DNA of 23,383 bases from Baffinella frigidus (lineage: Eukaryota; Cryptophyceae; Cryptomonadales; Baffinellaceae), in the NCBI GenBank assembly GCA_026770585.1, contig MU647483.1:55458-78840 (forward strand), in the 5' to 3' direction. The position numbers were made by a program, and so were the translations under genes. The stretch's first letter is position 1. Every line of letters begins with the position of its first letter. Below, one piece after another: positions 8,837-16,480 of this stretch. The notes below the pieces were generated by a model. That model worked only from the letters and a program-made list of their open reading frames with translations. It searched no databases and had not been told where the DNA came from.

Positions 8837-8931
8837 AGAGACAAAGCTGGAAAATCTGCCGCTCGGCGAGCGTGGGAGTGAGGCGCTTCTTCTGCGCCTT
8901 CTGTCAGAGGACGGCTCAGTCACGGCTGTGA
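8569..8931 (+). CDS. Uncharacterised ORF with protein-like N-terminus, doubtful
   Basis: I do not recognise this gene. The first ATG of the frame is at 8569. About 70 residues of balanced composition follow, from MSLIKADLGSVHLRARSYLE to RGMSLAYVGRN-like text (here KGMSLAYVGRN) and NLKDLK. The frame then runs into a pure GA microsatellite (about 8782-8826, Arg-Glu repeats) and about 35 further residues to a stop at 8929-8931. The non-repetitive part stands out from the repeat on both sides and has no extreme codon bias. It may be a remnant of a mobile or host gene, or a chance ORF. The microsatellite inside the frame argues against a full-length functional protein. No splice sites or domain are clear. 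Confidence 0.3.
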
Positions 8932-9376
8932 CTCGAATTGCCACGGAATTGGCTTTGAGGAGGAACGTGCGGCGCCCTTTTATTCCCCCGGGCGTACATC
9001 AGCAGGGTCCATGCCATCTCGTTTATTGACACTTATTGACTTTATTCGAAAGTGAGAATGCACGGTGCAGAAATGAGGCGAGCTTAGGAAAATACTCGGG
9101 TAATCATCCGGTTGAATCTTAAGGCAAGAAACCGCCACTACCCATATTTGAGGGTTCCATCAGAGGCAGACTTCCATAAGGGAGCCCAGTCCCCCGATGG
9201 TTCCCGCAGAGCACCCGTCGATGGCCTCTGCCTACTCCACACACAGTTGCCCCGGACTGGGCAAAAATATGTGGACCACTCTCCTTGCGGGCCACTTACC
9301 ACGCGAGGAGAGCAGAAAACCCCTCCACCACCTAGGCCCCCCACGTTGCAGTGCGAGAAAAAGCCCTTCTATGCAG
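8932..9376 (+). other. Intergenic, no confident gene
   Basis: Mostly unique sequence. An ORF from 9112 to 9504 crosses the hairpin at 9377 and is Pro-rich downstream; I see no domain and do not call it. The GA-repeat ORF ends at the left border. Confidence 0.4.
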
Positions 9377-9433
9377 CCTCGATCGGACAGGTGATGAGCC
9401 TCCCTCTGAGGCTCATCACCTGTCCGACCGAGG
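9377..9433. repeat. Strong hairpin: 26-bp arms, 5-base loop
   Basis: The left arm 9377-9402 and right arm 9408-9433 pair with one mismatch. The core is CGGACAGGTGATGAGCCTC against GAGGCTCATCACCTGTCCG. A single arm-like copy (TCGGACAGGTGGCGAGCCTC) occurs near 14610. It could act as a structured RNA or a cruciform; its function is unknown. Confidence 0.9.
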
Positions 9434-9471
9434 CTCACACTTCGGCGGTGGCTATCCCCCCCCAAGGTCCC

Positions 9472-9508
9472 CTGTTTGGTCTCAGTCAGATCATAGACCA
9501 CTGAGACC
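9472..9508. repeat. Small inverted repeat GGTCTCAGT/ACTGAGACC
   Basis: GGTCTCAGT and ACTGAGACC pair across about 16 bases. GGTCTCAG also appears near the single-arm relative of the hairpin at about 14669, so the two motifs travel together. Confidence 0.6.
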
Positions 9509-9689
9509 GCGCCCATCAAGCTGCAGAGCGACCCCAGGTATCCTCCTCGTAAGTTGCCGACTCATGTCCCTACCCGTGCGGTACTCAGGACAGCATCTTA
9601 CAGGGTTATGAGGCACCGGTAGCCGCAAAGGCCCCGGCTCACCCCCCCCTACCTCCCTCGCGAAGCCCCTCGTTCGCTACTTATCCCGG

Positions 9690-9925
9690 GTGAAGCGTCA
9701 CCCACACACACACCAGTCCCTCTTTCCTAGTTCCCCCCCACCCAGCGTCCGTCTCCCCCCACCCACACACACCAGCGTCCGTCTTCTCCCCCCCTCCACA
9801 CACACCAGCGTCCGTCTCCCCCCCCCCTCCACACACACCAGCGTCCGTCTTCCCCCACCCCCCCACACCAGCGTCCGTCTTCTCCCCCCCTCCACACACA
9901 CCAGCGTCCGTCTCCTTCCCCCTTG
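9690..9925 (-). repeat. C-rich minisatellite, unit about 30 bp
   Basis: Units of the form CCAGCGTCCGTCTTC, a C-run, then CCACACACA repeat about six times with variable C-run length. All ORFs across it on both strands are repeat translations. Confidence 0.85.
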
Positions 9926-10147
9926 TCGATCAGCAAGCCGGTCAGCAGAAAGTTCTAGATGGGTGTGTCGATCTTTGTAAAACTCTGATCCGCCTTTTCA
10001 GTGTGTCCAACTGTCAACACGACCGAAGTGTTGCACACGGAACCAAGGGGGGGTGTAAAAACTGCCCTTTGCCCCCACGGACGATGGATGATATGATCCT
10101 GGGGGGGTCCACGAGGTGTGATTTGTGACCCCATCTTCCTGGAGACG
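9926..10147 (+). promoter_or_regulatory. Upstream region of copy 2 (candidate 5' leader)
   Basis: About 220 bases separate the minisatellite from the chosen ATG. ATGs at 10084, 10088 and 10093 all hit stops quickly, which would be short upstream ORFs if transcribed. There is no recognisable TATA box. The region shows no similarity to the sequence upstream of copy 1. Confidence 0.3.
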
Positions 10148-11753
10148 ATGCTCTCTGCGGAGGATGGCGCGGCCGGGTTGCAGGCGGCAAGTTTTGCGCG
10201 GGCGGCATCGGGCGGACGCACGGCGACAAAGGAGGAGCTCGCGCTACGCAAGAAGAAAGAGCGCGCGCACACTACCGCGCTGTGGGCGAGGCTGGAGTTG
10301 CTGGCGCCAAACGTCGACGAGAACAAGGGGGAACCAGGGGGAGGCAGGTCCAAGGCGTTGCGGGGGCGCGCGAAGGAGGAGCTCCTGAAAGACGTAGTGC
10401 ACGCGGTGCGGCTGGTGCAGGCGACAGCGCCGGGTGCGTTGGCGCAGGCCTACACCACGCTGGCGGGGGCGCCGGGTGCGTTGGAGCAAGCCCACACCAC
10501 GCAGGCGGGGGCAGGGCTGATCGCCATCGAGTTGGAGAGCGGCAAGATCGCGCACCAGAGCCCGTCCTTCGTGAACCTTATGGGTTGGATACCGGTAAAC
10601 CCTTCATCCGCAACCCTACAACCTCACCCCTGACCCTGAACCCTAAACCCAAAACCAGGTGGATGAGGCGCGCGGCAACATCCACGTCTCGCTGGAGTCT
10701 GGGGACGGCGACGCCTTCCACAGCTTCTGCCAGTCGGTGGTGATGGACGCAGGCGATCTGTGCGGAGAGACCTTCCTGGCGAGCGACAAAGTTGTGGGGC
10801 GGTCCATCACGGTGCGCTTCTTCACGCGCGCGCCAGGGCCGCCTGGTCTGCGCAATCCGGCGTGGCTGCTCATGCTGCGAGCAGTCAAGCTCACGCTGGT
10901 CGGGGTGCAGCCGTGGCAGCTTGCTGGGGAATCGCCAGCTGCAGGCAGGGGGCTTTTTGAGCGGGGAAGGGTTCCAGAGGCGATCGGGGTGTTCACGGCG
11001 GATCTGAGTGGAGGCATGCCGCAGCAGTGGACGTTACAGGTGGCGCACGTTCGGTACTTGCTGGACTTTGGGGCGGCACCGGGCACTTACGACATGGAGA
11101 CGGGCAACATGAAACCGTTGGAGCAAATTGCAACGCTCTTCAACTTGGAATTTTCAAAAGAGGAGGGGGCCAGCGTGTTCTCTCGAGCGGCAGCCCAGCT
11201 GGAGTACGCCGCCGCAAGCGCCCTGAGCATCGCCCAACGATCTGCCTCGTGGCTGACCCGCAAGGCACTGCGAATCTCGCATCAATGGTTGATGCGCCTC
11301 AATGACGATGATACTGTGATGGTCTCAACCATGATTTTTTTCACACTTTTCGGGGGGGTGTCGACCAGCGTCTCGAATGGTGGGCTCACCGGCGAGGCCC
11401 AATTCACTCACAGAGGGCTGGAGTTCTTCTTCTTCGTCGCCGACCCAGAGCAGCCTCTTGACCGCAACCTGCGAGCCATGAGTGTCAGGATCGCTTCAGC
11501 CAAGACCGCCGGGGAGTTCGGACGGTGCCGCCCCTTTGTTATATCGTTCACATGGGGCGATGGGATCTTCAAGATCGTCTGCAAGATGCTCTCACTCGAC
11601 ACGGTGGGAAAGAAGATGCCGTCGGTGGAAGATATGTCAGAGCTCCTCGAGAAGCTCAAGGTTTCTCCAGGGGCGGGCCTCCTCAGCGACGGCAGCGCCT
11701 CAATCTGCGTTGGGCAATCTGATGTAAAGCGCGACTGTGCTCACAACCGGTAG
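10148..11753 (+). CDS. bHLH-PAS-like protein, copy 2 (two exons, 513 aa)
   Basis: Exons 10148-10594 and 10659-11753. The start is the first ATG in the open frame. Residues about 31-52 form a basic stretch and helix 1 (LALRKKKERAHTTALWARL), and residues about 72-90 form helix 2 (GRAKEELLKDVVHAVRLV), a better helix-loop-helix match than copy 1. Two 14-residue linker repeats follow. The PAS-like part starts at about residue 122 (GLIAIELESGKIAHQSPSF), and the intron falls directly after WIP. The C-terminal half is collinear with copy 1, except for an insertion (about 10962-10981, FERGRVPEA region) and a tail longer by eight residues because the copy 1 stop is read as lysine here. DNA binding and signal sensing are inferred from the fold only. 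Both copies keep open frames, so both may be functional. Confidence 0.7.
10427..10510 (+). repeat. Coding 42-bp tandem repeat, copy 2 linker
   Basis: Two in-frame units start at 10427 and 10469, each encoding APGALxQAxTTxAG. The second unit leads directly into the PAS-like segment. Confidence 0.85.
10595..10658 (+). other. Telomere-repeat intron of copy 2 (64 bp)
   Basis: The GTAAAC donor follows codon CCG, and AAAACCAG is the acceptor (phase 0). The body is CCCTAAA-like: AACCCTACAACC, then CCCTGACCCTGAACCCTAAA. The frame is kept only if it is removed, because an in-frame stop (TGA) lies inside. The matching site in copy 1 (about 3916-3920) is uninterrupted coding sequence. Confidence 0.85.
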
Positions 11754-11990
11754 CCCGACGTGGCCCGGGCGCCTCCTTGGGAGCGCGCGGGGGGGGGGCG
11801 AAGCATGCCGAGGTGTCGGGTTGTTGCAGAATGAATAGAACGAAAAATCCTGCCTGTTCGGGCCAGCGCTGTCCAGTTTGTGTTTTGCCCTCGAACTGTC
11901 TGATAGATTCCCCCTTTTGATGCATCGCCGCATTGGGTAGTCCCCTCAGTTCCACCGTTTTGGGAAAAGAGGAGCACATGAAGCTTCCGC
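11754..11990 (+). other. 3' flank / probable 3' UTR of copy 2
   Basis: It matches the copy 1 downstream sequence for about 200 bases, then diverges near 11975. It lies just before the poly-C run and assembly gap. Confidence 0.6.
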
Positions 11991-12030
11991 CCTCACGCCT
12001 CTCCTGATACATCATCAAACCTTGCTATCA

Positions 12031-12060
12031 CCCCCCCCCCCCCCCCCCCCNNNNNNNNNN
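12031..12060. other. Poly-C run and 10-base assembly gap
   Basis: A run of C from about 12030 to 12050 is followed by ten N (12051-12060). The run probably stopped the read or contig, so the true distance across it is unknown. Confidence 0.95.
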
Positions 12061-12690
12061 CTATTCGTTCATTCTCTTACATCAATGTACATGCACATGA
12101 ACCCCTCTGTGGTACTCAGGTTTCTGCCTTCCCGCCTCTCCCTGCACTGAGCCTGAGGTGTCCGCGGTTGTGCTGTGAGCATGACAAATGGTGCTACCCC
12201 TCCCCTCGCATCTCTCACATTGGCCTCTAGTCCCGGCACTCACAGCATTTCTCAAGTCCAGTCAGCTGTTTACTTGACAGTAACCTCTCTCTCCCAGCGT
12301 TCACGTTGGGGGCGTAGGCACGAGGTGACTGACCGCCAGGAAGAGGCGGGGGCATGTGGAGGAGGCGCGGTAGGCGGTGCTCGTTGTGTGGGTATCTAGG
12401 CTCTAAGGGCATCTACGGATGCAAGGTTATGAGGACGTCGGCGTAGATTCACTTAGGCCTCCAAAGTACATCCACTTAGGCCTTGGAAGTAGTGCGAGTT
12501 GACTGGTAACTACGGGCCTTCCAAGGCTGGCTCGAGCTGTTCCGCACGCCAACCTTCCACCGCCTTGTCCTACAAGCGCACACACCTGAGACATCAAACA
12601 CGCTGCGAGGTTTCGCGTCTCTCTGGTCTCAAGGCCAGCTCGTTGCTTTACAATATTCCTCAAGGTGTTGAGGGGGTCCAAATAGACCCC
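12061..12690. other. Intergenic, no supported gene
   Basis: Unique-looking sequence. Short ORFs on both strands (for example 12175-12399) lack domains or bias. CACTTAGGCCT occurs twice near 12448 and 12472. Confidence 0.4.
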
Positions 12691-12693
12691 CGG

Positions 12694-12756
12694 AGGTCAT
12701 AGGCAGGTCCTAGGGCCCTACGGTAGGGCGTATGAACCTACTCGCCACTTGAGGGA
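12694..12756. mobile_element. MITE family B, partial copy
   Basis: GGGCCCTACGGTAGGGCGTATGAACC leading into TACTCGCCACTTGAGGGATA matches the right half of the 21998-22099 element. The left terminal repeat is absent. Confidence 0.6.
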
Positions 12757-12799
12757 TATCTCGGGAAACTGGAGGGGCAGATTCGATCGCAATCTCCCC

Positions 12800-12942
12800 T
12801 GCCACTTAGCAGCGACCGAGGATCTTTCCACCTTGCATTCAAGGCGAAATTCCGGTTAGGTTCTAGGGCAATGGATACGATTGCAGTACAAATCGTTGAG
12901 ATGGACTGTATCAGTGAAGCCCCCGATGGCTGCTAAGTGGCA
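12800..12942. mobile_element. MITE-like element, TGCCACTTAGCAGC ends
   Basis: 143 bp bounded by TGCCACTTAGCAGC and GCTGCTAAGTGGCA in inverse orientation. The repeats extend a few more bases inward (GACCGAGG against CCCCGATG, imperfect). A related GCTAAGTGG tip occurs near 13004. No coding sequence. Confidence 0.7.
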
Positions 12943-13173
12943 CTCTAGCTCTGTGCCACACTCGGGTTGACTGACTTTGTCCACCCTATAAGTTGTCGGA
13001 TTGCTAAGTGGTGCGATCAGCGAGCGGCCGCGCGCGATAAAAAAGTTATCCTGCCGTTATAATAAAAGAGGTTCTGCGAGGTTGCGTGTGCGAGTTGTGA
13101 GAGTCTCCCACACGTTTCGAGCGCCTGGAGCCCAGACAGCGCACAGTCTACACGCACCGCAGTTTCATTCATT

Positions 13174-13236
13174 CACATTCGAGAACATTCGAGAACATTC
13201 GAGGACTTTTTCCATGTTCTCGAACATTCTCGATCA
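13174..13236 (+). promoter_or_regulatory. Heat-shock-element-like array
   Basis: Five contiguous alternating 5-bp units fit nTTCn/nGAAn (ATTCG AGAAC repeated) at about 13176-13201. A second cluster (GTTCT CGAAC ATTCT CGATC) lies about 10 bases further on and forms the inverse arm. This matches the known heat shock factor binding arrangement. No confident gene lies immediately downstream, so it may be a fortuitous palindromic repeat. Confidence 0.4.
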
Positions 13237-13373
13237 CGCGAGATCCCACAGCGTCGCAACCCCGAGGCTCGACCGCGGCACGCGTAGCGACGGCTCTTCT
13301 CGCCATGCCTTGCTCCCCCGCCCCAGCGACTCCACAACCTGCCGGGAAATTGCCCAGAGTTAACCCTGATGTC

Positions 13374-13445
13374 TAAAGTTAATCCCGAGATTCTTTAAGT
13401 TGATCCCGAGATTCTTGCCTAAAGTTAATCCCGAGATTCCTTCCC
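13374..13445 (+). repeat. Short tandem repeat AAGTTAATCCCGAGATTC
   Basis: Three imperfect tandem copies of AAGTTAATCCCGAGATTC(TT), about 25-35 bases apart. They are preceded by a weaker relative near 13360. Confidence 0.7.
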
Positions 13446-13550
13446 TGGAAACATACCAAACGATAGCGATTGCCGGGCGCAATAATGTTTCATTTGTACC
13501 AGGAAACACTTTTAAAAGGAGGGAGCCTCACCCTAAAATTCTCATTGCAC

Positions 13551-13757
13551 CCGCACGGTGGGCTTCGAGGGTTTCGTTGGGCCTGGATTCCAGGGGGCTA
13601 CGTGACCAAATTGCACCAGATAATCTTTAAGGTTGATTGCATCAAGCCAAGTTGACTTTTGATGAAAGGTTCGTAGTCCACCATGTGGCTAGCGCGTTTC
13701 TGAACAAAGCGAGGCAGCCAGACACCGGGGGTGGTTACCGCTAGGTCTGACAGCGAA
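13551..13757 (+). repeat. Interspersed repeat family E, copy 1
   Basis: It shares GTGGGCTT, GGTTTCGTTGG, TACGTGACCAA and CAAGTTGACTTTTGATGAAA, then GGTTCGTAGTCCACC, with the segment at about 14134-14355. The GGTTCGTAGTCC motif resembles a pol III B box with one extra base, so a tRNA-related origin is possible but weak. Confidence 0.6.
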
Positions 13758-13893
13758 CACCTTGTAGGAGGTGGAGTTAGAATCCATCCGGAAAATGCTC
13801 GTATGAGCGGCCGACACGGGGTACAGTAAGTGGCACAATGCGGAGCATGTGCGGCGCTGACGCTGGTTGTTCGGCAATAAATTATCAATCTCT
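13758..13893 (+). mobile_element. SINE-like element, copy 2, with 11-bp TSD
   Basis: A 136-bp element beginning CACCTTGTAGGAGGTGGAG and ending AATTATCAATCTCT. It is flanked by perfect 11-bp direct repeats, CTGACAGCGAA (13747-13757 and 13894-13904). A duplication of that length is typical of target-primed retrotransposition. No A or B box, and no coding capacity, is evident. Confidence 0.8.
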
Positions 13894-13991
13894 CTGACAG
13901 CGAAAAACCGGGGGTGGTTACCGCTACATCAACATCAACTTTTCCTGACAAAGCAAGACAGCACGACACGGAGGGGGGGGGGGGGCTACCT

Positions 13992-14116
13992 CTACAGGGG
14001 TACCCCGCTCATAAGAAACCACGCCCCCCCTAGAAACCTACAGTAGGTCTATGCATAGGGCCCTAGGGTGGTCCTTGGGGGGGTGGGCGTTTCTTATGAG
14101 CGAGGTACCCCTGTAG
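13992..14116. mobile_element. MITE family A, copy 5 (complete)
   Basis: The best copy: CTACAGGGGTACC then CGCTCATAAGAAAC at the left, and the exact inverse GTTTCTTATGAGCG then GGTACCCCTGTAG at the right, 125 bp in total. The TA within both tips is compatible with a TA target site. It lies between the two family E repeats. Confidence 0.85.
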
Positions 14117-14133
14117 GTCGCGATGCTCAGCCT

Positions 14134-14358
14134 GCCCATACAGTGGGCTTAGATGGTTTCGTTGGGGCCGGATTTCCGGGTGTTACGTGACCAATTTGCC
14201 ATAGAAAAATCCTTAAAGTTGACTGTCTTTAGGCAAGTTGACTTTTGATGAAAGGTTCGTAGTCCACCGTGTGGATAGAGCGTTTGCCTGGCAACGCACG
14301 CAAGAAAGGCAGATATTTCCCTGGACAAAGCCAGGCACCAAGACACCGGGGATGGCTA
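14134..14358 (+). repeat. Interspersed repeat family E, copy 2
   Basis: It aligns with 13551-13757 across most of its length, but has a longer middle section (GGATAGAGCGTTTGCCTGGC region). That stretch resembles a tRNA D-arm and anticodon region, yet no complete tRNA cloverleaf can be drawn. Confidence 0.55.
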
Positions 14359-14546
14359 TTCGAGGCTAGAAACGGGACTATTTTAAATGTGAGGTTGTTA
14401 AATTTAGGCTGGTCACATATCTGACAGATTTCTGTCAGACACGTAACACAACGCCCCTATTTGTGTGAAAATTACTACACGCCTCTCTTCCCCTTCACTT
14501 GTAAGGGAAGATTCGTTTTAAAATGGTCCCATTTCTAGCCTCGAGT
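14359..14546. mobile_element. MITE-like element, family D, copy 2
   Basis: TTCGAGGCTAGAAACGGG at the left and CCCATTTCTAGCCTCGAGT at the right form the terminal repeats. The flanking blocks (TTTTAAATGTGAGGTTGTTAAA and GAAAATTAC) match the 726-933 element. The centre carries CTGACAGATTTCTGTCAG instead of the copy 1 palindrome. Confidence 0.7.
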
Positions 14547-14689
14547 GTGTGGGGGGGGGGTTACTGCTAGTCCAAAGCCAGACATGAAGACTCCGGGGAT
14601 GTCAGCATCGGTCGGACAGGTGGCGAGCCTCGGTGGTTGACTAATGAGCGGTATCTTTGGTCTCAGGGGATGGGGGGAGGTTACTGATA

Positions 14690-15260
14690 AGTCGCGATGC
14701 TGGTCCCAACCACCCACGGCAAATATCCGCCTGTGACCGCCGGGACATGGTTCAGGTCATGAATTCAATAGTCATTCGTTCAATAAAAGTCTCTTCTATT
14801 CAGGCTCTCGCACGGTTTTGGTCTGGAACCCAGAGAAACCCCACGGACCCGGTTCCCAACCACCAACGGCAAATATCCGCCTGCGATCGCCGGAACATGG
14901 TTCAGGCTCTGAACATGGTTCAGGTTCTTGCACGGTTTTGGCCTGGAAGCCAGAGGAACCCAACGGACCCGGTTCTGGATGCTGGTCCCAACCACCAACG
15001 GCAAAAATCCGCCTGTGAGTGCCGGGACATGGTTCAGGCTCGGACACGGTTTTGGTCTGGAACCCAGAGGCAAATATCCGCCTGTGACCGCCGGAATCAC
15101 CAACGGCAAATATCCGCCTGCGAGCGCCGGAACATGGTTCAGGCTCTGAACATGGTGCAGGCTCTTGCACGGGTTTTGTGGTTCAGGATCTTGCACGGTT
15201 TACACGGTCCAGGATCTTGCACGGATTTTGTCATGGTCCAGGCTCTTGCACGGTGTTTGT
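14690..15260 (+). repeat. Long-unit tandem repeat (about 110-170 bp)
   Basis: At least four imperfect units contain CCACCAACGGCAAATATCC, GCCGGAACATGGTTCAGG, TTGCACGGTTTTGG and GGACCCGGTTC in the same order. The 3' end decays into shorter CAGGATCTTGCACGG units. ORFs on both strands are repeat translations, though the array is open for about 200 codons on the + strand. Confidence 0.8.
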
Positions 15261-15572
15261 CTTCGTATACGTTGTATACTCGGTGATATATGACTCTGGG
15301 TAGGTGACTCTCCAGAGCATCTTTCTGCTCTCGCGTGTCGCCAGTCTATCAACTGGAACCCAAAGGAACCCAAAGGACCCGCTTCAGGCAGGTTTATCAG
15401 GGAACATGTTAAATTTGATTGCGTTTTGGCACTGAAAAGTGCTACACACATGCTTCGTTATTACCAGTATGGTCATTCTGTGTGGTGATTTGTATTATAC
15501 AAAAATGTTAAATTCGACATGTTGCCGGGTAAAGTTGAAGAGTTTTGTCTGGAACCGAGAGGGACCCTAGGC
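15261..15572. other. Intergenic, nothing firm
   Basis: A weak inverse pair (AACATGTTAAATTTGA near 15403 and AAATTCGACATGTT near 15510) suggests a degraded foldback element. No coding signal. Confidence 0.35.
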
Positions 15573-15727
15573 CTAGCTCTGTCCCAGTTCCATTGGGGCT
15601 CGCAGATATTTCGCCCTCCCCCGAAATTTCACAGGTAAAGTTCATGGGGGGGTGTCACAATTCACCTGTGAAATTTCGAGGGGGGGCGGAATATCTACGA
15701 GCCCAAATTCAACTGGGACAGAGATAG
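15573..15727. mobile_element. Foldback element, CTAGCTCTGTCCC ends
   Basis: A 155-bp inverted repeat with arms of about 62 bp. The left arm starts CTAGCTCTGTCCCAGTT and ends GAAATTTCACAGG; the right arm starts CCTGTGAAATTTC and ends AACTGGGACAGAGATAG. The tip resembles the GACAGAGCTAG motifs found repeatedly at 19-20.3 kb. Confidence 0.8.
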
Positions 15728-16150
15728 TATGCGGGCCCGTGCACGCATGTGACCACGCAGGGCTCATGAGAGGTAATCAAAAGTCAATTTTGAGGGGGAC
15801 ACGGTGTTCAAAAGTCGATTTTCAGAAGAAAACAGCTCCAAGAACGGACCAATGGCTCTAAGAACGGACCAGATATACCCCACGAAAAGGACCTTGCGTG
15901 AAGTGCCCTAGCAGGGGTAGCAAGGAGGCAGGAGGGGTCCAGGCTCTGCCTGCGCAAAACTACACCCTAGACCATACAACCTGTTTGATGGCTATCGTTA
16001 GGCATGTTTCCTGGGAAAGAAAAATATTTTACACTTTTGTGCTAGAGTGTCTGCTCTACGTGTGTTCCACTCAGGCAGAGCTAGAGGGCGAGAGTGGCAA
16101 TGCTCCAATGTGTGAGAGAGGTGACTGTCCCCGTTACAGTAATCACTGTT
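15728..16150 (+). other. Intergenic, no supported gene
   Basis: The direct repeat CAAAAGTC-ATTTT occurs twice (near 15778 and 15809), and AAGAACGGACCA twice (near 15838 and 15860). An 88-codon ORF (15898-16164) has no recognisable domain. Confidence 0.4.
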
Positions 16151-16480
16151 CAGGGTTTAGTTAGGTTTTAGGGTTTAGAGTTTAGGGTTTAGGGTTTAGG
16201 GTTTAGGGTTTAGAATTGAGTGTTTAGTGTTTAGGGTTGAAGGGTCAGGGTTTAGGGTTTAGGGTTTAGGGTTTAGGGTTTAGGGTTTAGGGTTTAGGGT
16301 TTAGGGTTTGGGGTTAATGGGTTGATGGGTTGAGTTTGGGGTCTATGGTTTATGGTTTATGGTTTATGGTTGAGGGTTTAGGATATAGGGTTTAGGGTTT
16401 AGGGTTTAGGGTTTAGGGTTTAGGGTGTAGGGTTTGGGGTTTTAGTTCAGGGCTTAGGGTTCGGGGTTTGGGGTTGAGAG
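16151..16480 (+). repeat. Interstitial telomeric tract with near-perfect TTTAGGG
   Basis: Long runs of exact TTTAGGG units occur at about 16180-16212, 16250-16308 and 16385-16428, with short degenerate stretches between (including repeated TTTATGG). These are the best-preserved telomere units in the window. All share the same orientation. Confidence 0.95.

Noticed and set aside
9681-9980. Gly/Cys-rich and Pro/Thr-rich ORFs around 9.7-9.98 kb
   Set aside because: Repeat translations of the C-rich minisatellite; open in several frames on both strands, with no start context.
13001-13363. A 120-codon + strand ORF spanning the heat-shock-like elements
   Set aside because: The palindromic repeat is in the middle of the frame, there is no domain, and composition is as expected for chance GC-rich sequence.
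13670-14330. Possible tRNA gene or tRNA-derived SINE in family E (GGTTCGTAGTCC and GGATAGAGCG motifs)
   Set aside because: The B-box-like motif has an extra base, it comes before rather than after the D-arm-like motif, and no cloverleaf can be drawn.
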